From Acidaminobacter sp. (GTDB lineage Bacteria; Bacillota; Clostridia; Peptostreptococcales; Acidaminobacteraceae), in assembly GCF_030247605.1 (NCBI RefSeq), contig NZ_JAOTSB010000017.1, positions 1 through 64,000 on the forward strand: DNA of 64,000 nucleotides, read 5' to 3'. Both the position numbers and the translations under genes were made by a program. Each line of letters opens with the position of its first letter. Position 1 is the first letter of the stretch. Below are positions 8,035 to 16,914 of this stretch, in pieces. The notes under the pieces were generated by a model. It did not search any database. It saw only the letters and a list, made by a program, of their open reading frames with translations, and was not told where the DNA came from.

Positions 8035-9195
8035 ATGGGGAAAACGGAAACCTACATAGACGTGGCCATTCACGCGCTGAACAAGAAGGGCGAGGAGCTC
8101 TGCGGCGATCAGGCGGACCTCTTCAAGTCCGAAGACGAAGTCTTCTTTGTGATGGCCGATGGTCTCGGAAGCGGCGTCAAAGCCAACATCCTGGCGACGC
8201 TGACGGTCAAAATCGCCATGACCATGCTGCGGCACGGGGAGTCTCTGGAGGAGACCATTGACACCATCATGCAGACTCTGCCAGTGTGCAGCGTCAGAAA
8301 GGTGGCGTACTCGACTTTTTGCATGGTTCACCTGAAAAACGACGGCCGCTGCCGGCTCATTGAGTACCACAATCCGCCGGTGTTCTTCTGCAGTAATGGG
8401 CGGATCACCCCGTATATCAGCACCTATGAGACTTACGGTGACAAGGAGGTCCGGATCTCGGAGCTTGAGCTGGGAATTGGGGATTATTTGACTATTGTCA
8501 GCGATGGAGCGGTCCACGCGGGCGTGGGGACCATGCTCAACCACGGGTGGGAGTGGCCGCACATTGCGGCGTTCCTGAACCGCCAGCAGCCCAAATCCGC
8601 GGAGCTGATCTCGAAAACCTTGATTGAGACCTGCAACAACTTATACGGCGGCCTGCCCGGGGATGATACCAGCGTGGCTACCCTCATGCTGGTGGAGCCC
8701 AAGGTCACTCGGTTGTTTTCTGGGCCGCCGGTGCAAAGAGAGCAGGATCATGAGGTGGCGGCGCGCTTTGTTCAGGGGTCGGTAAAGCGGGTGGTCTGCG
8801 GCGGGACGGCGGCCAATTTGATGGCCCGGGAGCTGAACCGCGAGCTGCGGTGCGAGATGGATTATTATGAGCCGTCCATTCCGCCGATCGCCCACATCAA
8901 AGGCATTGATCTGGTGACGGAGGGCGTCCTGACGCTGAAGCGGGTGTCAGAAAGGCTGGAGGACTACGCCGCCGGGCAGATTATATCCTTTGGGAAGCCG
9001 GACGCGGCTACGCTGCTTCTGAACCTGCTGATCAATGACAGTACGCATATTGAGTTTTGGATTGGGAAGGCCATTAATCCCGCCCACCAGAATCCGGATT
9101 TTCCATTTGAGCTGAGCATCAAGCAGAATATTTTGGACAGGATCATTGCGACCCTTAGGAAGATAGGGAAGATTGTGATGATTCAGTATGTGTGA
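8035..9195 (+). CDS. SpoIIE-type PP2C phosphatase of the hydrogenase sensor locus
   Basis: A 386-residue protein. Residues 1-220 are a SpoIIE/PP2C serine phosphatase domain with the metal-binding aspartates in MADGLGSG (about 39), VSDGA and GDDTSVATL (about 208). The C-terminal 160 residues are less clear. It begins one base after the HydS stop, and SpoIIE phosphatases are known neighbours of group C hydrogenases, so it probably converts the H-cluster signal into protein dephosphorylation; the target is unknown. I prefer ATG 8035 (GAGGG upstream) to ATG 8020. GCCGATGGTC at 8155 falls within the conserved DGxGSG codons. Confidence 0.85.
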   Translation: MGKTETYIDVAIHALNKKGEELCGDQADLFKSEDEVFFVMADGLGSGVKANILATLTVKIAMTMLRHGESLEETIDTIMQTLPVCSVRKVAYSTFCMVHLKNDGRCRLIEYHNPPVFFCSNGRITPYISTYETYGDKEVRISELELGIGDYLTIVSDGAVHAGVGTMLNHGWEWPHIAAFLNRQQPKSAELISKTLIETCNNLYGGLPGDDTSVATLMLVEPKVTRLFSGPPVQREQDHEVAARFVQGSVKRVVCGGTAANLMARELNRELRCEMDYYEPSIPPIAHIKGIDLVTEGVLTLKRVSERLEDYAAGQIISFGKPDAATLLLNLLINDSTHIEFWIGKAINPAHQNPDFPFELSIKQNILDRIIATLRKIGKIVMIQYV

Positions 9196-9358
9196 GGATT
9201 TTAGAGATTGGTTGGGGTGTGGTTGAAGAGTGGTTGGAGTGTGGTTGGAGAGTGCTGGAAGAGTGAATGAAAGATTTGTAAAGATGGATTTTTAAAAATG
9301 AATACGTAAAGATTGTTTGGAAGTGGTTTGGAAAATGTTTGAAAATGAGGTGGTCGTT
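9196..9358 (+). other. GGTTGG-rich short tandem repeats in spacer
   Basis: Imperfect direct copies of GTGTGGTTGG(A/G)G-like units occupy about 9205-9255 between the phosphatase and the second hydrogenase. Purine-rich spacing, no hairpin seen. GAGGTGG at 9347-9353 is the ribosome binding site chosen for the next gene. Confidence 0.5.
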
Positions 9359-10840
9359 GTGAGAACCTTTGAGAATCAAGTGCAGCTCGTCAAATATGAA
9401 GTTTTGAAAGAGGTCGCCAGGCTGACCTTTCAGGATCAGCTGGAGGCACTTTATGTGCGGATCCCTAATGTTGTGAATCCGGGGCCGGAACCCAGATTCA
9501 GGTGCTGTATCCATCATGAGCGGGCTGTGACCAAGGAGCGGATCAAAATGGCCATGGGTGGCACGCCGGCGATCCCGGGGGTTGTCGAAGTCCTGGATGC
9601 GGCCTGCGATCAGTGTCCTGTCAGCCGCTACAAGGTGACAGAATCCTGCCGGGGCTGTCTTGCCCACCGCTGCCAGGCGGCCTGTCCGGTTGGCGCGATT
9701 CAGGTGCTCCAAGGCAAGGCGATGATCGATGAAAGCAAGTGCGTGGAATGCGGGCGCTGCCAGTCGGCGTGCCCCTACAACGCCATTGTAGACACTCTGC
9801 GCCCCTGTATGAAGGCTTGCCCGGTGGAGGCGCTTTCCATCAATGCTCAGAAAAAAGCGGTGATCGATTATAAGAAATGCATCCAGTGCGGGGCTTGCGT
9901 GTATAACTGTCCCTTTGGAGCAATTCAGGACAAATCTGAAATTGTGCCCATTATTCGAAAGCTGATGGCCGCTCGGCAGCCCGGCGCGCCGCAGGTTTAT
10001 GCGGTCATTGCCCCGGCGTTCGCGTCCCAGTTTAACTATGCGAATCTTGGGCAGATCATCACCGGCATTAAGCGTCTGGGATTCAGAGATGTGGTAGAGG
10101 CAGCCCTGGGCGCGGATCTGGTGGCGGTGCATGAGGCTGGGGAGCTCCTTAGTCATTTGGAGCACCACCGGTATATGACGAGTTCTTGCTGCCCGGCTTT
10201 TGTGGACTTTATTCACAAGAAGCATCCTCAGGTTCTTGAAAATGTCTCTGGGACCGTGTCCCCCATGATTGCGGCGTCGAAGCTCATCAAAGCGGTGGAT
10301 CCGGCTGCAGTGACGGTGTTCATAGGCCCGTGTATTGCCAAGAAGGCAGAAAAGGCGCTGCCAGAGCTCGCAGGGATCACGGATTATGTGATGACCTTTG
10401 AGGAATTGATTTCATTACTGGATGCCCGGGAGATCCGCCTTGAAGAGCTTCCGGAGTCGCCGATGAACAACGCTTCCTACTACGGGCGGATCTTTGCCGG
10501 TGCAGGGGGCCTGTCCAAGGCGGTGGTGGCCACGGCGCTGAAATTGACACCTGCTTCAGACGTGAAAGTCGTTGCTGTCGCCGGCGATGGCATCAAGGCC
10601 TGCGACAAGCTCTTGAAGCTGGCAAAGGCCAATCGTCTGGAAGGCAACTTCATTGAAGGGATGGCCTGTGAGGGCGGGTGCATCAAGGGTCCTGTGGCGC
10701 TGCATCATGGCGCGAAAGATTTGAAGGCGCTGGAGGCATACGCGAAGCTGGCGCTCGAAGAGGATGCCATTGCTGCTACGAGGATTTTTGACGATGTGGA
10801 GATTGCTTTGGGGCGGAAGTTGGAAAAGCGTGTGGGATAA
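9359..10840 (+). CDS. Monomeric [FeFe]-hydrogenase, group B type
   Basis: A 493-residue protein: an N-terminal Cys-rich part (CDQCPVSRYKVTESCRGC at about 82, then ferredoxin-like CVECGRCQSAC and CIQCGACVYNC) followed by the H-cluster domain with TSSCCPAF (about 273), GPCIAKKAEK (about 323) and EGMACEGGCIKGP (about 433). These match group B enzymes of Clostridia, usually paired with sensory hydrogenases. It may evolve or take up H2 with ferredoxin. I chose GTG 9359 because the ORF upstream is poorly conserved in style and GAGGTGG lies five bases before it; ATG 9335 is the alternative. A hairpin terminator lies 20 bases downstream. Confidence 0.88.
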   Translation: MRTFENQVQLVKYEVLKEVARLTFQDQLEALYVRIPNVVNPGPEPRFRCCIHHERAVTKERIKMAMGGTPAIPGVVEVLDAACDQCPVSRYKVTESCRGCLAHRCQAACPVGAIQVLQGKAMIDESKCVECGRCQSACPYNAIVDTLRPCMKACPVEALSINAQKKAVIDYKKCIQCGACVYNCPFGAIQDKSEIVPIIRKLMAARQPGAPQVYAVIAPAFASQFNYANLGQIITGIKRLGFRDVVEAALGADLVAVHEAGELLSHLEHHRYMTSSCCPAFVDFIHKKHPQVLENVSGTVSPMIAASKLIKAVDPAAVTVFIGPCIAKKAEKALPELAGITDYVMTFEELISLLDAREIRLEELPESPMNNASYYGRIFAGAGGLSKAVVATALKLTPASDVKVVAVAGDGIKACDKLLKLAKANRLEGNFIEGMACEGGCIKGPVALHHGAKDLKALEAYAKLALEEDAIAATRIFDDVEIALGRKLEKRVG

Positions 10841-10857
10841 GGATAGTGGAAAGAGGG

Positions 10858-10897
10858 CTGCCGATAGTCGTTTAAATGACCATCGGCAGCGTTTTTT
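10858..10897 (+). terminator. Terminator after hydrogenase, built from uptake-like motif
   Basis: GCTGCCGATAGTC and GACCATCGGCAGC form a long stem (one mismatch to the 10-mer in the left arm, exact copy at 10878-10887) followed by GTTTTTTG: a textbook intrinsic terminator. Confidence 0.9.
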
Positions 10898-10940
10898 GTT
10901 GTGTTCTTTTGGAACGAAGGATATGGAAGTGGGTGGTATC

Positions 10941-11144
10941 CCCACTGAGAATGGATATCGCAAGCTCTGGCACTGAAATGAACTTGGTGTCAGGCACTCA
11001 GTTGAACTTGGTGTCAGGCACTCAGTTGAACTTGGTGTCAGGCACTCAGTTGAACTTGGTGTCAGGCACTCAAGTGAACTTGGTGTCAGACACTCAAGTG
11101 AACTCGGTGTCAGACACTCAATTGAACTCGGTGTCAGACACCAT
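10941..11144 (+). repeat. 24-bp repeat array, 7 units with header
   Basis: Header ending CGCAAGCTCTGGCAC at about 10960-10974, then core GTGTCAG(G/A)CAC(T/C)CA at 10987, 11011, 11035, 11059, 11083, 11107 and 11131, each exactly 24 bases apart. The first four are near-identical; the last three shift to GTGTCAGACAC. Confidence 0.92.
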
Positions 11145-11264
11145 ACTTAAATTACATAGGTTGACGAGTGAAGAATCTCGTGCTACAATAATATCGAAAT
11201 ACGATAACGAAAAACGAAATTGAAAAGCGAAATCACCTAATACCACAATCAAAGCGAGGTCCCT

Positions 11265-11582
11265 ATGAGCGGATACGTCAATAAAAGACTGTTTCAAGGC
11301 TTTATCCTCCTCCATATCCTGCACCACGCCAGCGAAACGCCGGTGTTCGGGAGCTGGCTCATTGAAGAGCTTTCGGAGCATGGGTACAAGCTCAGCCCTG
11401 GAACGCTCTATCCCATCCTGCACCATTTGGAAGAAGAGCAGCTTCTGGAGCACTATGAGGAAAACGTCAATGGAAAGATCAGAAAATACTATGTCACCAC
11501 GGAACAAGGTCTGTCGGAACTTAACGAAGCGAAGCGCTACCTCACCGAGCTGACTAAAGAGATTGGCATCCTGGAGGTCTAA
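11265..11582 (+). CDS. PadR-family transcriptional regulator
   Basis: A 105-residue winged-helix protein with the PadR core (GSWLIEELSEHGYKLSPGTLYPILHHLEEEQLL, split over the recognition helix and wing) and no long C-terminal domain. PadR proteins repress small transport or stress operons. It lies one base before the fetA-like gene and must be co-transcribed with it, so it probably autoregulates this operon. CGAGGT precedes the ATG at a normal distance. Confidence 0.88.
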   Translation: MSGYVNKRLFQGFILLHILHHASETPVFGSWLIEELSEHGYKLSPGTLYPILHHLEEEQLLEHYEENVNGKIRKYYVTTEQGLSELNEAKRYLTELTKEIGILEV

Positions 11583-11583
11583 C

Positions 11584-12222
11584 ATGTTTGAAATTCGAAA
11601 TTTAAAATATCAAGAAGTCCTCGAGATCCCAGAACTCAGCATCAAGCCGGGCGTGACGGTCATAGCAGGGGCCAGCGGCAGCGGAAAGACCACGCTACTC
11701 CGGCTCCTCAATAAATCCATTTCACCTACAGAGGGGAGCATCACTTACAACGGTACGGAGCTGAAGGAGATCCCGTCAGTGAAACTAAGACGTGAGGTCC
11801 TTCTACTCTCTCAGCAGCCTGCGATCTTTAATGGCGACCTCAGACACAACCTGGAGATTGGCTTCAAATTTCAGAATAAAGCGCTGCCGTCAGAGAAAGC
11901 AATGCTGGAAATGCTGCAGCAGGTCCATTTGAATAAAACGCTGGAGACTGAGGTGCGACTTTTGTCGGGTGGGGAGAAGCAGCGGCTAGTCATCGCCAGA
12001 GTATTTTTACTAGCGCCGGCGGTCTTCCTGCTGGACGAGCCATCCTCGGCGCTGGACGACGTCACGGAGGAATCCGTCATCAGGCTGGTGGTGGAAAAGG
12101 CGCGCCGGGACGGGCAGTCCATCATCATGGTGACCCATTCCAAGGCGGTGGCGGCGCAGTTCGCAGACGAGATCATTGAACTTGAGGACGGAAAAATAAA
12201 AGACAGGGGGGCGAGGTCATGA
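11584..12222 (+). CDS. fetA: ABC transporter ATP-binding protein, FetA type
   Basis: A 212-residue ATPase with Walker A GASGSGKTT, signature LSGGEKQRL, Walker B VFLLDEPSSALD and switch histidine MVTHS. Its length and partner match FetA (YbbL), the ATPase of an exporter linked to iron efflux and oxidative-stress tolerance in Escherichia coli. GGAGGT lies within the end of the PadR gene; ATG 11584 is the correct start although the frame extends further. The stop overlaps the permease start (ATGA). Confidence 0.85.
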   Translation: MFEIRNLKYQEVLEIPELSIKPGVTVIAGASGSGKTTLLRLLNKSISPTEGSITYNGTELKEIPSVKLRREVLLLSQQPAIFNGDLRHNLEIGFKFQNKALPSEKAMLEMLQQVHLNKTLETEVRLLSGGEKQRLVIARVFLLAPAVFLLDEPSSALDDVTEESVIRLVVEKARRDGQSIIMVTHSKAVAAQFADEIIELEDGKIKDRGARS

Positions 12223-12995
12223 GCGGTGTCATGGAGCTTTCCATTTGGCAGGTAGCACTGTCCTATGTTTTCGTTCTGGTAGTGCTGGGCATCCTCATCA
12301 AACGGGGGATCCGCAGGGAGCGAGAGCTGCTGCTGGCGTCCCTCAGGATGACGGTGCAGCTGATCCTGACGGGCTACGCGCTCACTTTCATCTTTGGAAC
12401 GCCCAGCCCATGGCTCACGCTGCTGATCATCAGCTTCATGGTGGCCTACGCGATCCGGACAGTGTTTCAGAAGTTCAAGGGTCGCCTGTCAACCTCTTTG
12501 AAAAAGACCGTTGCAGGCGCCATGGCGGCTGGGACTTTTTCTTGTATTTTCTACTTTATACTGGTCGTGATCCAAATTGATCCCTGGTATCAGCCCCAGT
12601 ACTTCATCCCCCTTGCGGGCATGATGATTGGGAATTCCATGACGGGCATCTCCCTGGGGGTAAAATCCCTGCTGGATGGCATGACGACCCAGCGCCAGCT
12701 TGTGGAGGAAGCGCTAAACCTGGGGGCGACCCCAAAGATGGCCACCCACGACATCATTAACTCCACCTTTGACGCGGCGATCATGCCGACCATCAATGCC
12801 ATGCTGGGCATGGGCGTCATCTCCCTGCCGGGCATGATGACGGGCCAGATCTTGTCCGGGACAGCGCCCACCACGGCGGTCATGTACCAGATCGCCATCA
12901 TGCTGGGCATCCTGGGGGCGGTGTCGCTGACGGTCATTCTCCTGCTGCAGTTTGGCTACAAGAGCTTCTTCAACGATCAGGATCAGCTGGTGTGA
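12219..12995 (+). CDS. fetB: ABC transporter permease, FetB type
   Basis: A 258-residue membrane protein of the UPF0014/FetB family with about seven spans. The conserved cytosolic block (EEALNLGATPKMATHDIINSTFDAAIMPTINAMLGMGV, in pieces) and the LPGMMTGQILSGTAP segment are typical. With FetA it forms an exporter assigned to iron; the substrate here is inferred from homology. It overlaps fetA by four bases. A single uptake-like motif follows at 13013. Confidence 0.85.
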   Translation: MSGVMELSIWQVALSYVFVLVVLGILIKRGIRRERELLLASLRMTVQLILTGYALTFIFGTPSPWLTLLIISFMVAYAIRTVFQKFKGRLSTSLKKTVAGAMAAGTFSCIFYFILVVIQIDPWYQPQYFIPLAGMMIGNSMTGISLGVKSLLDGMTTQRQLVEEALNLGATPKMATHDIINSTFDAAIMPTINAMLGMGVISLPGMMTGQILSGTAPTTAVMYQIAIMLGILGAVSLTVILLLQFGYKSFFNDQDQLV

Positions 12996-13012
12996 TAAAG
13001 ACAAAAGCTTCT

Positions 13013-13022
13013 GCCGATGGTC
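13013..13022 (+). repeat. Single GCCGATGGTC motif
   Basis: Exact copy with flanking T and A (full 12-mer), 18 bases after the fetB stop. No partner in inverted orientation nearby. Confidence 0.85.
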
Positions 13023-13096
13023 ACGAATCTCCCAAGCAAAGGGGTATCCTAAACCGATGTGCTGCCACCAGAAAACCTTATAACTAAGGAGGCATT

Positions 13097-14269
13097 ATGA
13101 ACAACCATAAATGGAACAGCTTTCTCAAAGACGTCTTTGTATGTTCACTCGGCGCCTATGGCGGCCCGGAGGCCCATATAGGCGTATTTATAGATCAATT
13201 GGTCACCAAAAAGAAGCACTTGACCGAGGAAGAGCTGATCGAGCTCGTCGCGCTGTGCAGCATCCTGCCTGGCCCGACCAGCACTCAGACCATAGTTGCT
13301 GTTGGCCACAAAGTGGGCGGTCCAATGCTGGGCTTCCTGACCATGCTGGTCTGGTCACTTCCGGTACTAACGCTGATGACAATTCTGTCATTTTTGTATC
13401 AATTCCTCGACTTGCTTAATATTTCGACTGACAGCCTTAGGTATATTGGCCCGCTGGCGGTGGGCTTTATCGTTGTCGCCGCGTTCAAGATAGGCAGGAA
13501 GGTCGTGACCAATCGTCTGACGGCCATTCTGATGATTTTTGGCGCTGTGACGACCTACTTCATCAGATCTCCCTGGATTTTCCCGATGGTCCTATTAATC
13601 GGCGGCGCCATCAGCGTGCTGGCGTCAGGTGAAAGAAACGTATGGAACCACGTGAAGCTGAGCCCGCCATGGCGCTATTTGGCGGCATTCGCAGGGATCG
13701 CTCTCGGAAGTGTCATTTTGACCCTGACTTGGGACAATATCTTGGTGCACCTCTTTGAAAGCTTCTATAGATATGGCTACCTGGTTTTCGGCGGCGGACA
13801 GGTCGTCGTGCCGGTGATGTACAGTGAAATGGTGGACATCCGCCAATATATGAACAACCAGGAATTCCTGACGGGTTACGGTCTCGTGCAGGGCCTCCCG
13901 GGCCCAATGTTCAGCTTCAGCGCCTATGTGGGCGGCATGGCTGCCAGAAACTACGGGACGTTTACTCAGGTGATGGCGGCTGTGTTGAGCGGCATCGGCA
14001 TTTTCCTTCCGGGCCTGCTGCTAATCTACTTCGTTTATCCCGTCTGGGAGCGCCTAAGGCAGATCCGGGGCATCAAGATTGCCCTGAAGGGGATCAATGC
14101 CATCGCGGGCGGCATGATTGCCGTGGCCGCGGTGATTGTCATGCAGAAGAGCGGTTTTCAGCTAGACAACTTGCTGGTGTCGGCGGTCACGATTGTCCTT
14201 TTACTGACGAAGAAAGTTCCTGCGCCAATCATAGTGCTGCTGGCACTGGTGGCGGGGTTTGTGAGGTGA
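13097..14269 (+). CDS. chrA: Chromate-type (CHR family) ion transporter
   Basis: A 390-residue membrane protein of the bidomain CHR family. Each half starts with the family pattern: YGGPEAHIGVF...LALCSILPGPTS early, and FGGGQVVVPVMY...GLVQGLPGPMFS in the second half. ChrA proteins expel chromate; many in anaerobes have never been tested and may move other oxyanions. A strong AAGGAGG site precedes the ATG. It stands alone and is followed by the long hairpin repeat element. Confidence 0.88.
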   Translation: MNNHKWNSFLKDVFVCSLGAYGGPEAHIGVFIDQLVTKKKHLTEEELIELVALCSILPGPTSTQTIVAVGHKVGGPMLGFLTMLVWSLPVLTLMTILSFLYQFLDLLNISTDSLRYIGPLAVGFIVVAAFKIGRKVVTNRLTAILMIFGAVTTYFIRSPWIFPMVLLIGGAISVLASGERNVWNHVKLSPPWRYLAAFAGIALGSVILTLTWDNILVHLFESFYRYGYLVFGGGQVVVPVMYSEMVDIRQYMNNQEFLTGYGLVQGLPGPMFSFSAYVGGMAARNYGTFTQVMAAVLSGIGIFLPGLLLIYFVYPVWERLRQIRGIKIALKGINAIAGGMIAVAAVIVMQKSGFQLDNLLVSAVTIVLLLTKKVPAPIIVLLALVAGFVR

Positions 14270-14460
14270 AGGTAAAAAAAGGTAGGAAGCCGGTGCCGGA
14301 CACCGCCTTCCTCCAGTCGAAGCTTGGAAGCCGGTTTCCCAGGAACCGTCTTCCAAGAAGGAAACACCCCCTGAACCAACAGGCCGGCGGCCTGTTGGTT
14401 CAGGGGGTGTTTTTCCTTGTAAGCGTATCCCAACTGAGAATGATTTTCGCAAGCTCTGGC
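14270..14460 (+). repeat. About 190-bp dispersed element, copy 1, with long hairpin
   Basis: This stretch is closely similar to 25956-26137: GGAAGCCGGTG(C/T)C(G/A)GACACC, then CTTCCTCCA, AAGCTTGG, CCGGTTTCCCAGGAACCGTC, then a hairpin (14360-14416) with a stem of more than 20 bp and a 3-base loop followed by TTTTTCC, then the 24-bp array header. Stem changes between the two copies are compensated, so pairing is kept. It acts as a likely terminator for chrA. Confidence 0.85.
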
Positions 14461-14561
14461 ACCGGATTTATTTTCGTCCGCGTCACCAAGTCCAACTCTG
14501 TCCGCGTCACCAAGTTGAAAGTTGTCCGCGTCACCAACTCCAACTTTGTCCGCGTCACCAA
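14434..14561 (+). repeat. 24-bp repeat array, 4 units with header
   Basis: Header TTTTCGCAAGCTCTGGCACC then core GTCCGCGTCACCAA at 14476, 14500, 14524 and 14548, in strict 24-base steps, directly after the long hairpin. Confidence 0.92.
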
Positions 14562-14653
14562 CCTCACAACACCTCATGCCGGAAATCCTTTCAATATTCT
14601 TTAGCCTTTTTATAGACACCTGTCTGATATTAATACTATAGGGAGGCGATTTA

Positions 14654-15439
14654 ATGTTTAAACGGAACGTTGGCACTCAAATTGAGAAACTTTTAGGCCT
14701 GGAACGCAAACTTGTAGGCGTGAAATTTATATTCGACAAGCGTGACTTTGAGGAAGAGTCTGCACCAAGAGTAAAGTACAAAATGTCCTATTGCAGTATG
14801 GTCAGAATGGCTTCTGAAGGAAAGAGCTTCAAGGCTGATCTGGACAATTTTCTGTGTGTGGGCTCGGCCAAAGCACTGGGACTCGTCAAACCTGATGCCC
14901 GGGCCATCTCCGGAAGAATTTATTATAGCTTCGGGATTTATGACAGCCTGGGGACGGCAAGAAATGTTCAGAAAGACGTTACATTTCTCGATCATGAGGC
15001 AACAGCGGTGGTAGTCAAGCCGCTGGAGGCTTTTGAGAACCGTCCGGACGTGGTATTGATGCTGGTCAATCCTTATCAGGCCATGCGCGTGACACAGAGC
15101 TACGTGTACTACAGGGGAACACCAAAGAATATCAAAATTGCTGCCAACTCCGGGATCTGTTCAGAATGCACCGCGACGCCCTATGACACCAATGACATGA
15201 ATGTGTCCCTCCTTTGTTCCAACACCAGGTATGCAGCCAAATGGCACGACTATGAAATGGGCATTGGCCTGCCGTATGGAATGCTGAGCATGATCCATGA
15301 TGGTCTGGTGAAGACCGTTAATCCATGCGAACCCAACGAAAGAAAAGAGGCCATTCTGGAACGCCTCGGAGATGACGAAGTCGCTGGGAAGATCATGATC
15401 AACAGCACTTACTTTAAAACCTCAGGTAATGACCTGTAG
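14654..15439 (+). CDS. DUF169-family protein
   Basis: A 261-residue soluble protein recognised as DUF169 by its pattern of conserved cysteines (MSYCSMV, NFLCVGSA, GICSECTATPY, LLCSNTR) and the central VMLVNPYQAMRVTQSY block. The family has no settled function; the cysteines suggest metal or cluster binding or redox work. GGGAGG precedes the ATG. It lies 150 bases before the molybdenum hydroxylase genes on the same strand, so a shared role with them is likely. No signal peptide. Confidence 0.8.
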   Translation: MFKRNVGTQIEKLLGLERKLVGVKFIFDKRDFEEESAPRVKYKMSYCSMVRMASEGKSFKADLDNFLCVGSAKALGLVKPDARAISGRIYYSFGIYDSLGTARNVQKDVTFLDHEATAVVVKPLEAFENRPDVVLMLVNPYQAMRVTQSYVYYRGTPKNIKIAANSGICSECTATPYDTNDMNVSLLCSNTRYAAKWHDYEMGIGLPYGMLSMIHDGLVKTVNPCEPNERKEAILERLGDDEVAGKIMINSTYFKTSGNDL

Positions 15440-15589
15440 GGCAACAATACAGAAAAGTTAAAATAGTTTGATTTATTAGACGATTTGAAGTCGGCACTAA
15501 GATACAGTGATTTTGTGAAAAGAAAGACATATCGCTTCTTTGATTCAAGTTTAGGGCTTTGGATCAAGGATGGTAAGCGGGAGGCAGAG

Positions 15590-16060
15590 ATGAAAATTAA
15601 CCTGACCATTAATCATGAAAATAGAGAAGTTGAGGTCGAACCCCTCGAGAGACTGATAGACATGCTGCGCAACCGTCTTGGATTGACCAGCGTCAAGGAA
15701 GGCTGCGGCGAAGGCGAGTGCGGCGCGTGCACTATTATTGTGGATCAGAGGGCGGTAACGTCATGCACCATGCTGGCAGTGCAGGTCAACGGGTGTGAGG
15801 TGCTGACGACGGAAGGGCTCCAGCAGGGTGGTGAACTGGACAGACTTCAGGAGGCGTTTATAAACAATGGCGCCATCCAGTGCGGCTATTGCACGCCGGG
15901 TATGCTGATGTCGGTCAAGGCGCTGCTGCTTCAACGGCCGGATCCATCCAAGGAAGAGGTCATAAAAGCGATAGAAGGCAATCTCTGCCGGTGCACGGGG
16001 TATCATCCCATCATCAAAGCGGTGGAATCTCTGAAGGAGGAAGCGGTTCATGGCCAATAA
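15590..16060 (+). CDS. Molybdenum hydroxylase, [2Fe-2S] subunit
   Basis: A 156-residue small subunit of the xanthine dehydrogenase family carrying two 2Fe-2S clusters: plant-type CGEGECGAC...C in the N-terminal half and QCGYCTPGM...CRCTGYHPI in the C-terminal helical half. It relays electrons from the molybdenum site to FAD. ATG 15590 has GGGAGG upstream; the frame is open further but without a start signal. Its stop overlaps the FAD-subunit start by 11 bases. Confidence 0.92.
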   Translation: MKINLTINHENREVEVEPLERLIDMLRNRLGLTSVKEGCGEGECGACTIIVDQRAVTSCTMLAVQVNGCEVLTTEGLQQGGELDRLQEAFINNGAIQCGYCTPGMLMSVKALLLQRPDPSKEEVIKAIEGNLCRCTGYHPIIKAVESLKEEAVHGQ

Positions 16061-16910
16061 AATCATACAGCCGGATAATATGGCAGCTTTACTTGAATCC
16101 CTTCAGGGGACCGGCAAAAAAATCATGGTCGCCGGCGGAACCGACGTCATGATCCGCATGAGAGCCAATCCGCCGGAAGAGGCATTGATTATTGATCTGT
16201 CCCATATGGAAGCGCTGAAAAGCTGTGACATTAACGAAGAAGGGCTCCGAATAGGCGCAATGTGCACCATGACAGAGCTCTGGGAATCACCGCTGGTACA
16301 ACATGCTGCGAAAGTTCTATCCTGCGCGGCGTCCCAAGTGGGGTCCACTCAGATTCGGAATCGGGCGACCATCGGCGGAAACGTGGCTAACGCAGCCCAG
16401 TGCGCGGATACCATTCCGGCGCTGATCGCCCTGGATGCCAGTGTCGAGCTGATGAAAGCAAACGGGGCGACGAGAAGGATGAAAGTCGAGGCGTTTGTGA
16501 CGGGGATTGGAAGAACCCTGATCGACGAAACCGAAGTGGTGACGGCATTTCTCATACCTGCCTGGAACTTAGGCAAGGCAGGCGGCTACTGTAAGATTGG
16601 CTCGCGGGCGTCTGTGACCATAGCTAAAGTCAATTGCGCCGGGATTTTCAGCTTCAGCGGCGGCGTCATCAGAGAGGCCAGAGTGGCATTCGGATCACTT
16701 GGGCAGAGAGGCTTCCATTCAAGCCTGGTCTCTGAGGGACTAACCGGCATGACGCTGGATGCACTAAAGACAGAGGCATTTATTGAACTATTCGTCCAGC
16801 AGGTTGAACAGGCAATTCCGGGAAGAGCCTCACTGGCTTACAAGCGTTCGGCAGTGAAGGCGGTCGCGGTGTCTATAGTGGAACAGGCTATTTCAGAGTA
16901 TCGAGGGTGA
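16050..16910 (+). CDS. Molybdenum hydroxylase, FAD subunit
   Basis: A 286-residue FAD-binding medium subunit. The flavin motifs are AGGTDVMIRMR (about residue 28) and ATIGGNVANA (about 105). It passes electrons to NAD or another acceptor. GGAGG lies in the end of the preceding gene. The exact GACCATCGGC at 16368 encodes the conserved TIGG codons, an example of an uptake-like motif in a constrained coding position. Confidence 0.92.
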   Translation: MANKIIQPDNMAALLESLQGTGKKIMVAGGTDVMIRMRANPPEEALIIDLSHMEALKSCDINEEGLRIGAMCTMTELWESPLVQHAAKVLSCAASQVGSTQIRNRATIGGNVANAAQCADTIPALIALDASVELMKANGATRRMKVEAFVTGIGRTLIDETEVVTAFLIPAWNLGKAGGYCKIGSRASVTIAKVNCAGIFSFSGGVIREARVAFGSLGQRGFHSSLVSEGLTGMTLDALKTEAFIELFVQQVEQAIPGRASLAYKRSAVKAVAVSIVEQAISEYRG

Positions 16911-16914
16911 TGGG

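Noticed and set aside
10941-11144. CRISPR array
   Set aside because: Units are only 24 bases with a conserved 14-base core and 10-base, often repeated linkers; there are no unique spacers of 30 bases or more and no cas genes.
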